From the NCBI RefSeq assembly GCF_000711985.1, contig NZ_KL544005.1, positions 323,970 through 387,969 of the forward strand: 64,000 nt of DNA, in the 5' to 3' direction. The notes below the pieces were generated by a model, which saw only the letters and a list, made by a program, of their open reading frames with translations, was not told where the DNA came from and did no database searches. The stretch comes from Rheinheimera texasensis DSM 17496. Its GTDB lineage: Bacteria > Pseudomonadota > Gammaproteobacteria > Enterobacterales > Alteromonadaceae. How positions within the stretch are numbered: position 1 is the stretch's first letter; every line of letters begins with the position of its first letter. Of this stretch, positions 31,393 to 41,014 are shown one piece after another. The position numbers and the translations under genes were made by a program.

Positions 31393-31422
31393 AGTTTAGG
31401 GCTGAAAATTCGGCATTGTCAA
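31393..31422 (-). promoter_or_regulatory. sigma-70 promoter of the dcw operon
   Basis: On the minus strand, a perfect TTGACA (31422-31417) and TAAACT (31398-31393) are separated by 18 bp. Transcription should begin near 31386, directly before the MraZ boxes. Confidence 0.8.
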
Positions 31423-31806
31423 GGCGAAACCCCAACGGATCGATCGAATAAGATCCAATAAAAATGCGGCTTGCGGCTGAGGTGGGAAAAAAGGGGGAAA
31501 AAGTGGGAGAAAAATCCACTGATCGGTAGATCAATACTTAAAAAGTGCCGCGTAACCTAAAGCAAAAGTCTGTCGCCGCGGCTAATTGCAATTAGCTATC
31601 CAGCCATCTATGACCATTAGTGAGAGGTGTGGGATGAGCTGACAGGATTGGTTCGTTTCTTAGAACGTGATAGGCAAAAGTGGCACCTGGTGATGTACGC
31701 CAGATGGTGGCCAGCACCTGATGGCCAGCAGGCTTCGCTTGCTGCTACCTACGATTTGTTTTAAAGGGGGGGCTGATCTGACCCCCATCTATGATCTCAT
31801 TTGATG
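31423..31806. other. intergenic region between dcw promoter and RND operon
   Basis: No gene is seen. It contains a G-rich/A-tract cluster at 31482-31507 (GTGGG, GGGGG, GTGGG on the plus strand, about 10-11 bp apart). At 31731-31755 there is a diverged half-copy of the palindromic repeat found at 60201-60279. The rest shows no structure I can name. Confidence 0.6.
31763..31786 (-). terminator. possible terminator after the RND operon
   Basis: On the minus strand, GGGGGTCAGATCAGCCCCCC can fold with a 5-bp or longer G/C stem and is followed by CTTTAAAAC. The T-run is short, so this is a modest candidate. It lies about 20 bp after the adaptor stop codon. Confidence 0.45.
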
Positions 31807-32913
31807 TTATTGCACGCCGGCACGGCTGCCGGTCAGTTTAAATTCATCAGCGCTCAGCACCCGCACTGCGGCGCCATCGGTCAGGGTATCAGCGCCGCGC
31901 ACCACCAGCTGGTCACCATTATTAAGTTCAGCTTCCACCTGCAACCATTCGCCCTGGCCCTGGCCCAAAGCCACTTTTACTTGCTGCGCTTTATTGGCAG
32001 CCACCCGGAACACTGAATGCTGTTGTTGCGCCAGCACCAGCGCATCGCGGTGGATCACCAGACTTTCTTTTGCCACAGCCGTCGGAATACCAACACTGAC
32101 CAGCTGGCCGACCTGAAAACCATTGTCTTTCGCCTGCAGCCGCACTTCAAAGGTCTGCGAGCGGCTGTCAGACACCGGAATAATCGACACGACCTTCAGC
32201 GAACGTTGACCTTGCTGATCAAACACCGCCACCTGTTGGCCCGGCTGTACAAATGGCGCATATTGCAGTGGCGCGTAGATCCGCACTTCCAGTTGTTCCA
32301 GATTGACCAGTTGCAGCAAAGGCGCACTGCGGCTGATCTCTTCACCCAGCTGATGAAAGCGCTGACTGACCACACCGGCAAAAGGCGCTTTTAACTCAGC
32401 GCGGCTCAGCTGATCCTGCAACTGTGCTAATGATGCCTGGCTCAATTCGATATCGGCGCGCGCCAGATCAGCCTCAGCCTGAGTTTGATCGACCAAAGTC
32501 TGCGACACCAGCGCTTTGCTGAGCAAACTGCGCTGGCGCACCAGTTCTTTGTCCAGTCGCAACGACTGAATTTGCGCCCGTTTCAGCTGCGCCTGCAGTT
32601 CTGCGGCGCGCAGCTGTAAGGGTTTCAGATCAAGCCGCGCCAGCACTTCACCGGCCTGCACTTGCTGGCCGGGTTCGGCTATCCAATCCAGCCGGCCGTC
32701 GACCCCAGTGCTTAAATTTGACTGATATTTACTCTGCACCTGGCCGGACACCATCATGGTCGGCGCGATCGACATAATACGTACCGGCGCTGTACTGACT
32801 ACCCGCGCCGGGGTTTGCTTCTGGGCGTGCGCACCGAAGGTGACAAGGCCTGGCGTTGTCAGCACAGCACCAAACAGCAGGCTTAGCAGGAGTTTTTTCT
32901 CAGGCAATTTCAT
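31807..32913 (-). CDS. RND efflux periplasmic adaptor (membrane fusion protein)
   Basis: The protein is about 368 residues. ATG 32913 is chosen because GAGG lies 6 nt upstream. It has an N-terminal signal or anchor segment (LLLSLLFGAVLTTPGLVTFGAHA). This is followed by a lipoyl/barrel-sandwich domain (GRLDWIAEPGQQVQAGEVLARLD), a long alpha-helical hairpin rich in Gln, Leu and Arg (about 95-165), the second lipoyl half (ELKAPFAGVVSQR) and beta-barrel domains. It bridges the RND permease to an outer-membrane channel. It overlaps the permease gene by 14 bp. No outer-membrane factor gene is adjacent, so a TolC-type channel must come from elsewhere. The substrate is unknown. Confidence 0.92.
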   Translation of the reverse strand: MKLPEKKLLLSLLFGAVLTTPGLVTFGAHAQKQTPARVVSTAPVRIMSIAPTMMVSGQVQSKYQSNLSTGVDGRLDWIAEPGQQVQAGEVLARLDLKPLQLRAAELQAQLKRAQIQSLRLDKELVRQRSLLSKALVSQTLVDQTQAEADLARADIELSQASLAQLQDQLSRAELKAPFAGVVSQRFHQLGEEISRSAPLLQLVNLEQLEVRIYAPLQYAPFVQPGQQVAVFDQQGQRSLKVVSIIPVSDSRSQTFEVRLQAKDNGFQVGQLVSVGIPTAVAKESLVIHRDALVLAQQQHSVFRVAANKAQQVKVALGQGQGEWLQVEAELNNGDQLVVRGADTLTDGAAVRVLSADEFKLTGSRAGVQ

Positions 32914-35900
32914 GGGATACCTCGGCAACATAGACTGGTTTTTCCCGGCGTTTGGCCGGTAACGCCTGCAGCATCGCAGGCACTAAAATCAAGCTGAACA
33001 ACATACTAAACGTCATACCACCGACAATAACGATGGCAAGACCCCGATAAATCTCAGTACCGACGCCTGGGATCAACGCCAGCGGCAACATGCCAAAAAT
33101 ACTGGTTAAGGTACTCATCAAAATCGGCCGGGCGCGGATTTGTACTGCAAACTCAATGGCTTCCAGCTGCGCCATCCCAAGAGCCAACGACTGGCGATAT
33201 TGCTCGACCAGCAAAATGGCATTGTTGACGACAAGACCCAGCAAAATGATAAAACCAATCATGGTGAGTAAATCCAGCGACTGGAACACAAACAGATTCA
33301 GCAATTTCAGCCCAACCACACCGCCAGCCAGTGCCACGGGCATCGTCAGCAACACCAGCAGACTGTCCCGTGCGGACTTAAACAAAGCTGCCATCAGTAA
33401 AAACAGAATGAGCACGGCAACGATAAAATTCACCAGCATTGAATTCATCGCTTTTTCCAACCGGTCGGCGCTGCCACGAAATTGCACCGTCATGTCGTTG
33501 CCGTGTTTGTTACGCAGCGGCTGCACTATGTCCTGTTGCAGCACATTAACCACATCTTCCAGCGCCATAGTCGCCGGTGGTGAAACCTGCAGGCTGACGG
33601 TACGCAGGCCGTTGACGCGTAGTAAAGTGGTGGGGCCCACAGTGCGCTGCATCTGTGTCAGCTGGCCCAGCGTCTGCACACCAGCCTGTTGGGTGAAAAT
33701 CGGCGTGGCCTGCAACTGCTCCGGATTGTCCCAGGCGGGTGCGCGCAGAATAATGTCCATCCGCTCGTTGCCATCGAACTGCTCACCGACATAAATGCCG
33801 TCGGTAACAGCCCGGATGGCAGTCGCCACCGAAAAGCGGTCCACGCCGGCCTGGGCAATATTGTGTTCATCCGGCAGGATACGCAGCTCCGGCTGGTTCT
33901 GTTGCAGCCCGGGTTCCGCCTGCACATTGGCGCCCGGCAGCTTTTGCTCGATGATGGTTTTGGCCGCAGCGGCCTGCGTCATCAGGAAATCAGTGTCAGG
34001 CCCCTGAAAATCGACAAACATTTCCCGGCCGGAGTTAAAGCCAAAATTGAGTAAACTGGCGCGGAAACTAAAAGATTCAGTATCGGGCAGGTCTTTTAAA
34101 ATTTCGGTACGCAGCAAGGTCAACATATCATTGACCGAACGCGGGTCTTCCGGATATACAAACAGCACATTAAAAGCTGAGAACATCGACAGGTTGTAGC
34201 CTTTGATCGCCGGATACTTTTTGTCCTCGTAATAAGGCTTTAAGCGCTTTACCAGTAACTGGCCTATTTCCTGCTCCATCACTTTGATATTGCCCCCAGG
34301 CGGCAGGGTAAAACCAGTGAAAATGCCGTCGCCGTTGGCCTGTGGCAAAAAGTCCGCTTTAGGTAATAACAGCGACATCAGCAGCATAGCGCCCGGTACT
34401 AACGCCAAAGACCAGCCGATAGCACGGGTTTTGCCTTTGGTCAGGCGCATCACACCACGACTCAACAGCGCCCAGCGTGCTGCCAGCGGGTCTGGTTTGA
34501 TGTCAGCCGGTTTAAACCACAGCATGGTGCAAACCGGTAACAAAGTCAGCGCCACCAGCATTGAAGCCGAAATTGACACCGCCAGCGTCAGCGCTAAATC
34601 GTAAAACAGCTGCCCTTCGACACCCTGCATATAAAGCACCGGCAGGAAAATCGCGACAGTAGTCGCAGTGGAAGCTAACAAAGCACCACCGACCTGCCGG
34701 CAGCCGAGCTTTATCGCCGCCCCGAGCGCCAGCCCCTGCTGCATCAGCCGGACTATGTTTTCCTGCACCACAATGGCCGCATCCAGCACCATGCCGACAG
34801 CAAAAGCCAGCCCCGCCAGCGAAATTACATTGAGGCTGCGGCCAAAGGCCTGCAGCACGACAAACGCAATCAATAAACAAACCGGAATGGTCAGGCCAAT
34901 CAAGGCCGTAGCTTTCCAGCCGCGCAAGAACAGATACAAAATGCCGAGACTGAGCGCGACGCCAAGCCACAAATTGGAATTGACCAGCGCGATGGCGCGG
35001 CGGATATGGATTGAAGCATCGAAACTCAGTTCCATTTCCAGCTGTTTAGGGGCCAGAATGTCGCGGTTCAGCTCCACTATGGCTTTATTCACTTCATCCA
35101 GAATGGCCACTGTATTGGAGTTTTCACCGCGTTCCAGCGTCAGATAATAGGCCGGCAAGCCGTTGCGTTTGGTAAAGCCGTTGATTTCCGGATAACCGAG
35201 TTCGACTTCAGCAATTTCCTGCAGGTAAACCGGCCGGCCCTGGTTATAAGACACTATCATCCGGGCATAATCGGCCGGCTCAAACTGGCCTTCAAAGCGC
35301 ACTGTGTACTGACGGCGGCCGACTTCAGCAAAACCGCCGGACATATTGACTGAGCGGCTGATACTACTTTGCAGCTGCTCAATACCAATGCCAAGTGCGG
35401 CCATTTTGTAAGGGTCAAAAGTGATATGCAGTTCACGCGGTAAATCAGACGCCAGCTGTACATTGCTGACGCCGGCAATGGCGCGCAGCCGCGGCCCAAC
35501 GTTGTCACGGATCAGTTTCAGATAAGGGCCAAAATCATCACCGGCCGCAGGGTTCATTTGTTTAATCAGAATAGACGCGACGTTACCACGGCCGCTGCCG
35601 ACATTAATCTGTGGCTCGGCCGCTTCGCGTGGCCGGGGCGGCGCCTGATTCAGCGCATTAATCACGTCCAGCATGGCACGTTGCATGTCCTGACCCACTT
35701 CAAAGGTCAGCGAAATAGAACCAAAGCCCTGACCGACATTACTCTGAATTTCGACAACTCCGGGCACATTGCGCAGCGTGTTCTCCTGCGGCTCAATGAT
35801 GGTTGCTTCCATCTCCTGCGGCGCAGCAGCCCGCCAGCCGTTATTGATAAAAATCTGCGGCCGGTCTAAATCCGGCAGTAATTGGATCGGTAATTTATAT

Positions 35901-35986
35901 AACGCCAGCAGGCCAAATAATAAAATCAGGCACACCAGCACAAAGGTCGCTGCAGGGTTTTTGCAGGCCGCTCGGGTCAGATTCAT
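32900..35986 (-). CDS. RND family efflux permease (AcrB/HAE1-like)
   Basis: An inner-membrane proton-driven exporter of 1028 residues, the usual size. It has one transmembrane helix at the N-terminus (FVLVCLILLFGLLALYKL), a large periplasmic domain, helices 2-6, a second periplasmic domain and helices 7-12. The helix-4 proton-relay motif reads GMVLDAAIVVQEN, so the usual Asp-Asp pair of AcrB is here a single Asp followed by Ala, as in some RND subfamilies. Helix 10 has LGLVVNNAILLVEQ and helix 11 begins after RARPILMSTLTSIFGMLPLAL. It is transcribed before the adaptor, the reverse of the acrAB order. Confidence 0.93.
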   Translation of the reverse strand: MNLTRAACKNPAATFVLVCLILLFGLLALYKLPIQLLPDLDRPQIFINNGWRAAAPQEMEATIIEPQENTLRNVPGVVEIQSNVGQGFGSISLTFEVGQDMQRAMLDVINALNQAPPRPREAAEPQINVGSGRGNVASILIKQMNPAAGDDFGPYLKLIRDNVGPRLRAIAGVSNVQLASDLPRELHITFDPYKMAALGIGIEQLQSSISRSVNMSGGFAEVGRRQYTVRFEGQFEPADYARMIVSYNQGRPVYLQEIAEVELGYPEINGFTKRNGLPAYYLTLERGENSNTVAILDEVNKAIVELNRDILAPKQLEMELSFDASIHIRRAIALVNSNLWLGVALSLGILYLFLRGWKATALIGLTIPVCLLIAFVVLQAFGRSLNVISLAGLAFAVGMVLDAAIVVQENIVRLMQQGLALGAAIKLGCRQVGGALLASTATTVAIFLPVLYMQGVEGQLFYDLALTLAVSISASMLVALTLLPVCTMLWFKPADIKPDPLAARWALLSRGVMRLTKGKTRAIGWSLALVPGAMLLMSLLLPKADFLPQANGDGIFTGFTLPPGGNIKVMEQEIGQLLVKRLKPYYEDKKYPAIKGYNLSMFSAFNVLFVYPEDPRSVNDMLTLLRTEILKDLPDTESFSFRASLLNFGFNSGREMFVDFQGPDTDFLMTQAAAAKTIIEQKLPGANVQAEPGLQQNQPELRILPDEHNIAQAGVDRFSVATAIRAVTDGIYVGEQFDGNERMDIILRAPAWDNPEQLQATPIFTQQAGVQTLGQLTQMQRTVGPTTLLRVNGLRTVSLQVSPPATMALEDVVNVLQQDIVQPLRNKHGNDMTVQFRGSADRLEKAMNSMLVNFIVAVLILFLLMAALFKSARDSLLVLLTMPVALAGGVVGLKLLNLFVFQSLDLLTMIGFIILLGLVVNNAILLVEQYRQSLALGMAQLEAIEFAVQIRARPILMSTLTSIFGMLPLALIPGVGTEIYRGLAIVIVGGMTFSMLFSLILVPAMLQALPAKRREKPVYVAEVSHEIA

Positions 35987-36288
35987 GGCATCAATTCCAC
36001 AGCGATTTCCACAAGGTTGATGCGCCGAGTATATGAGGCAAGGCTGAAATTCCCAGTCAAATCTGGGACGGATAAGGGATTAAATGCAACAAAATATTTA
36101 GTTGGGTGACTGGTCGTGAACGGGCAGCATTTGGTCGCAAATAAGCGCGGTTCCGTGGATAAAACAGTAGCGACTATCTGGCAGAGATCAGACGCGACAG
36201 TGCTGTTAAATTTTCCTCTACAATACAAATTACATTTCATTTACCATAGGTGAATCTGCTGACACAATTTAACCATTAAGGAAAAAAA
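35987..36288. other. divergent intergenic region between RND permease and subtilase
   Basis: About 300 bp between divergent genes must contain both promoters, but no hexamer pair stands out. TACAAT near 36220 is a possible -10 for the subtilase. No repeats or RNA genes are visible. Confidence 0.4.
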
Positions 36289-39200
36289 TTGTACCCAAGG
36301 ATTGATGTTTCTTCCGCGAAATTGCTTGGACTATGTCTGATTCCTGCAGCTCTATTCAATGTGCCGCTCTCTGCCATGGCAGAACCAACCTCCGGCGATA
36401 CTGCAACCGCATACCGGATTATTGCAAAACCTGATGGCAGCAAGGTCCGTGAACCAATCAGGGAGCTCCCGAATGGCCAGCAACGCTATTTGATTGAACT
36501 GCAGCAATCTGCGGTGTTACCTGAAATGATAGCGAGTGCCTCAACACAGTCTTTGACGGTCAACAACATACCGGTTCCGCAATTAATGCAGGCCACTTAT
36601 CAGGTGCTACAGCAACAAACTGAACTCAGCAGTGTGCTGCAGAATCAGGGGCTGATTAGTGAAGTGCTCGACAGCACACAATTGCTGCTGAACGGTCTTG
36701 TGGTCACTGCAGATCCCGCCAATGTGGCATTATTACGTTCCTACCCAGGCATCAAAAGCATCACACCAGACCGAGAGATCCAATTACATCGCCGCGAATC
36801 CATTCCGTTGATCCGGGTCGATCAGGTGTGGAAATTAACTAACAACACGGAAAAAAATCTGACAGGCCAGGGGATGCGGATTGGCGTCCTGGACAGTGGT
36901 ATCGACTATACCCATCCGGAATTGGGCGGCTGCTTTGGTGAAGGCTGTAAAGTCGCCGGCGGCTACGATTATTACGATAACGACGCCGATCCACAGGATA
37001 AGGACGGTCACGGCACACACGTCGCCGGGATCATCGCCGGCAAAAGCGATAGTCAGCCGGGTGTAGCACCAGATGCCACTTTATATGCTTACCGGGTCTG
37101 TAGCTACTATTGTTCAACCATAGGTGTCATTCAGGCTTTGGAAAGGGCGGCCAACCCGGACCAGAACCCGTTGACCCAAGATGCGCTGGATGTGGTGAAC
37201 TTAAGTTTGGGCGGCCCAGGCACACAAGATGACCCGATGACTATCGCGGCTAACAATGCCGTCAAAGCCGGTATTGTGGTGGTGGCTTCGGCAGGAAATG
37301 ACGGTAGGGCCTACGGCGCTTTGGGTGCTCCGGCTAATGCTGAGCTTGCCATTACTGTGGCAGCGACGACAAAAACCGATCAGATGACAAGTTACAGCTC
37401 ATATGGCCCCGCCGATACTGACCTGTTTATCAAACCGGATTTAGCAGCCCCAGGTGACGAGATTTTGTCTACCACCCCTGGCAATCAGGTTCAGTACAAA
37501 AGCGGTACATCGATGGCAGCGCCTCATGTCGCAGGCGCGGCAGCTTTGCTAAAACAACAACAACCCACTCGCACCCCTGCGATGATCAAGTCTTTGTTAA
37601 TGAGTCAGGCCAAAGACATAGGTGCAACCGTCGCCGAACAAGGCAGTGGCAGGCTCGATGTACTCACAGCGACACAAGCTGCACTGACAATTGCGCCGCA
37701 ATCGTTGTCCTTTGGCAAACTGGACAGAAGTCAGAGCCTATGGCAGGCCGAACGCAAATTCACGCTGTTTAATCACGCTAACAGCAGCAAAAAATTAAAA
37801 CTGACGCTACCGCCCCTGCCGGCTGGTATCAGCCTGCAAACATCACTGGCAGCTGACGCAGAGATTGCTGCCGGCGCCACGCTCGAAGTGAGCTTGCAGA
37901 TACAGGTGAATACCAGTCAGTATCAGTCGCAATCCAATAGCCTGATGCAAGGCCTGGTCCTGCAGTTATCAGACGGCAGCAATCAGTACCGTATGCCGCT
38001 GGCGTTGATGGATTATCACAATCAAACTATCAATACCGCGGGCCAGCATCTGAATAACCTGGTTATTTTCAATGATTCCGGCGAACGGATTTACAACGGC
38101 TATGCGTTTAATAGTCAAAACATTCGTTTGACGGCCGGCACATACGACTATATCGCCGAGTATCTGGATTATGACCGGCTGAAACTGGTGGTATTGGAAA
38201 AGCAGTCTGTGAACAGTGCCAACACTGTTAATCTGGACCCGGCTTTGGCCAGACACAAATTTGCAATGAGCCAAATAAACGATGAGCAAGGCAACGCTGT
38301 TAATTTAACGAGTATTACTGGCGGATTAGAAGCTGTTGAATTGCGCCATAAGACTAAATCGATTTATTACAATCGTTTATATCCACAAAAAAATTGGCTG
38401 GGTCTATCGGTTAGCATGCTGGGAGATAAAGCCCTGTATCTGTCTGACTTGTCTGCTGATTATCAAATAGCAATTTCCGGCAGCTGGTATCCGCCAGTCG
38501 TAGTCAAAAATCAAGTGAGTATTTATTCGACGGTTCGGCGTCTGTCCGGAGTGACATCAGGTGAGAACCTGCAGCTTGATGCCCGTAACATGAATAAACA
38601 ACAATCTGAATTACCTGTTGCCAGCACAGTTTCCAGTCTCACTATTGGATATTTTGTAGACACACAATTAAATACTATTGAATACCCATGGATGAAAGGC
38701 AGCCTTCGGGTTGGCGGATATGGCTTTCGGGCTGCCGAAACAAATCCAGGAGAAACTGCAAATTTAACCTGGTACGGCGACGGAATTACGCTGGCCCCCT
38801 TTTTTGGGGTCGGTAAATATCATATTGATTATGCTGACAATCAAATCGTTTCAGATTATTTCCGCTTCATACCCGGAGGCGGAACAGGCTATATCGATGA
38901 TTACTATACGTTTGTTAATGATACATACAGCCGAGGACATAGATATCGTGATGTAAATATGGTCGGACACCAGCTGTTGAGTACAGATCTGGGCTGGCAG
39001 CGGCATATGCAATTTGGTGCAGCCGATGAACCAAAAATCGAAATCACGACGAGAGAATATAACTTTGCAGGACACGAAATCAGGTTAACCGAATTGCAAA
39101 ACAAACCCGCTGCATCCTCTTATTTGCGCTGCGACTTTGCCGCGGAACAGGAAGTAAAAAAGGGGGGAATATTTAACAGCTACGAATTTGATAAAAAATG

Positions 39201-40392
39201 CCAACACCTCAGTGCACGTCTTAGCTTCACTACCCAATTATGGGGCGAAGCAAACGAAGGCATGGCCAGAATCAACTGGACAGATGTTAAACAGGGTTAT
39301 TTCAGTGGTATACGCGGCCTGACCATTGGCAGCGGCAAGAAAAATAGCCGGGAGCTGCAGAACGGCAATGGTTGGGTGCAAATCAGTGCCACAAACACCA
39401 CAATTCCGGCAGCGGCGATTTATCACAGTGGCCAATGGCATCCGCTGAATCTGCAGCAACAGTCTGCCAATCCTGACAGCCTATCGATTTGGCGGGCAGA
39501 ATTCAGTGTCACGGATAAGGCACTGCTGATCCCGCTTCAGATCATGACAACCAATGACACTGGCACTAACTACAGCATGATTATTCCAAATGCCTTCGTG
39601 GCCGGCGATCCGACAGCAGCCAAACTGCTAGATCAGGATAAAGACGGGCTGGCCGATTATAAAGATGCTGACGATGACAATGATGGCATTAGCGATATCC
39701 TGGAGCTGAGTTATCAGATGGATCCGACCCAAAATGATTTAACGGGTGATGTCGATAAAGACGGCTTAACCAACCAGCAGGAAATCACGCTGGGCACTCT
39801 GCCGCACCAACCGGACACTGATCTGGATAAGATGCCGGACGGCTGGGAAGTGAAAAATGCATTGAATCCGCTGCTGACCGCTGATGGTTCATTGGATGGT
39901 GACAAAGACGAGTTAATCAACTCGGCAGAATATAAAGCCGGCACAGATCCGGCTAAAGCGGATTCAGATACCGACGGTCTGCCGGACGGCTGGGAAGCGA
40001 AATATGCGCTTAATCCACTCAGCGCAGCAGATGCCGGGACTGATACTGACAAAGACGAGTTAATCAACAGCGCTGAATTCAAAGCACAAACGGATCCGAC
40101 AAAAGCAGACACCGACAATGACGGAATGCCAGATGGATGGGAAACCAAATACAGCCTGAACCCACTCAGCGCGGCAGACGCAGCTTCAGATACCGACAAC
40201 GATGGTAAAACCGCGCTGCAGGAATATCAGGGCAATACCAACCCGACAGTAGCAGACAAACCGGCAACGAGTGGCAATACCGGCACGGATACCTCAGGTA
40301 ATAGCGGCAGTTCAGGCGGTGGCAGTCTCGATTGGTGGTGGCTGGGATTGCTATTGCTTGGCGTCCGGCGATTTCCACACCGTCTGGTGTAA
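36289..40392 (+). CDS. secreted subtilisin-like (S8) serine protease with GlyGly-CTERM-type tail
   Basis: The protein is 1367 residues from a TTG start, supported by AAGGA 6-7 nt upstream. A signal peptide (cleavage likely after SAMA, residue 31) is followed by an I9-like propeptide (about 60-165) and an S8 catalytic domain. The triad is D202 (LDSGIDYTHP), H241 (GHGTHVAG) and S408 (GTSMAAPHVAG), with oxyanion Asn337. A long beta-rich region (about 480-1110) follows that I cannot assign. Then come calcium-binding type-3-like Asp repeats from about 1115, including three 49-residue tandem copies. The C-terminus is a Gly/Ser linker, a GGGS motif, a hydrophobic stretch (DWWWLGLLLLG) and Arg residues. 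This resembles a GlyGly-CTERM signal, which is linked to type II secretion and rhombosortase processing. Confidence 0.92.
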   Translation: MYPRIDVSSAKLLGLCLIPAALFNVPLSAMAEPTSGDTATAYRIIAKPDGSKVREPIRELPNGQQRYLIELQQSAVLPEMIASASTQSLTVNNIPVPQLMQATYQVLQQQTELSSVLQNQGLISEVLDSTQLLLNGLVVTADPANVALLRSYPGIKSITPDREIQLHRRESIPLIRVDQVWKLTNNTEKNLTGQGMRIGVLDSGIDYTHPELGGCFGEGCKVAGGYDYYDNDADPQDKDGHGTHVAGIIAGKSDSQPGVAPDATLYAYRVCSYYCSTIGVIQALERAANPDQNPLTQDALDVVNLSLGGPGTQDDPMTIAANNAVKAGIVVVASAGNDGRAYGALGAPANAELAITVAATTKTDQMTSYSSYGPADTDLFIKPDLAAPGDEILSTTPGNQVQYKSGTSMAAPHVAGAAALLKQQQPTRTPAMIKSLLMSQAKDIGATVAEQGSGRLDVLTATQAALTIAPQSLSFGKLDRSQSLWQAERKFTLFNHANSSKKLKLTLPPLPAGISLQTSLAADAEIAAGATLEVSLQIQVNTSQYQSQSNSLMQGLVLQLSDGSNQYRMPLALMDYHNQTINTAGQHLNNLVIFNDSGERIYNGYAFNSQNIRLTAGTYDYIAEYLDYDRLKLVVLEKQSVNSANTVNLDPALARHKFAMSQINDEQGNAVNLTSITGGLEAVELRHKTKSIYYNRLYPQKNWLGLSVSMLGDKALYLSDLSADYQIAISGSWYPPVVVKNQVSIYSTVRRLSGVTSGENLQLDARNMNKQQSELPVASTVSSLTIGYFVDTQLNTIEYPWMKGSLRVGGYGFRAAETNPGETANLTWYGDGITLAPFFGVGKYHIDYADNQIVSDYFRFIPGGGTGYIDDYYTFVNDTYSRGHRYRDVNMVGHQLLSTDLGWQRHMQFGAADEPKIEITTREYNFAGHEIRLTELQNKPAASSYLRCDFAAEQEVKKGGIFNSYEFDKKCQHLSARLSFTTQLWGEANEGMARINWTDVKQGYFSGIRGLTIGSGKKNSRELQNGNGWVQISATNTTIPAAAIYHSGQWHPLNLQQQSANPDSLSIWRAEFSVTDKALLIPLQIMTTNDTGTNYSMIIPNAFVAGDPTAAKLLDQDKDGLADYKDADDDNDGISDILELSYQMDPTQNDLTGDVDKDGLTNQQEITLGTLPHQPDTDLDKMPDGWEVKNALNPLLTADGSLDGDKDELINSAEYKAGTDPAKADSDTDGLPDGWEAKYALNPLSAADAGTDTDKDELINSAEFKAQTDPTKADTDNDGMPDGWETKYSLNPLSAADAASDTDNDGKTALQEYQGNTNPTVADKPATSGNTGTDTSGNSGSSGGGSLDWWWLGLLLLGVRRFPHRLV
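39814..40254 (+). repeat. three tandem 147-bp repeats in the subtilase gene
   Basis: Units begin at 39814, 39961 and 40108, an exact 147-bp (49-codon) pitch that keeps the reading frame. Each encodes an Asp-rich calcium-type loop, a PDGWE motif, a LNPL segment and a DTDKDE-type loop. The third unit is more diverged at its end. Such repeats can expand or contract by recombination. Confidence 0.88.
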
Positions 40393-40439
40393 CTCTGGCT
40401 AAGTGAGCCTGTGTCGGTCGAAACTGATCGATACGGGCA

Positions 40440-40482
40440 TAAAAAACGGCGCGGCAGAGAAAATCTGCCGCGCCGTTTTTTT
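40440..40482. terminator. strong bidirectional terminator between subtilase and rnpB
   Basis: A GC-rich inverted repeat (CGGCGCGGCAGA / TCTGCCGCGCCG, 5-base loop) is flanked by A6 and T7. It can end transcription of both rnpB (minus strand) and the subtilase (plus strand, 48 bp after its stop). Confidence 0.95.
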
Positions 40483-40488
40483 GGAATG

Positions 40489-40856
<368 letters not shown>

Positions 40857-40862
40857 GCGCGG

Positions 40863-40868
40863 ATTATA
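40863..40868 (-). promoter_or_regulatory. -10 box of the rnpB promoter
   Basis: A perfect TATAAT on the minus strand lies 7 bp upstream of the predicted rnpB 5' end, followed by a GC-rich discriminator (CCGCGCC), typical of stable RNA promoters. No strong -35 hexamer is seen at 16-18 bp. Confidence 0.7.
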
Positions 40869-41014
40869 CGCAGATCTTCAGCAGAACGCAGCAAGCTTTC
40901 GGTGCTTATTCTCCGGTTCAAGCCGTTTCAGCCGCGAACAAAGATAAATACTTTCGTCAAATACACTCATTGTGTAATATGGCGCGCTTTTATTTTTATA
41001 AGGATATATAAAAG

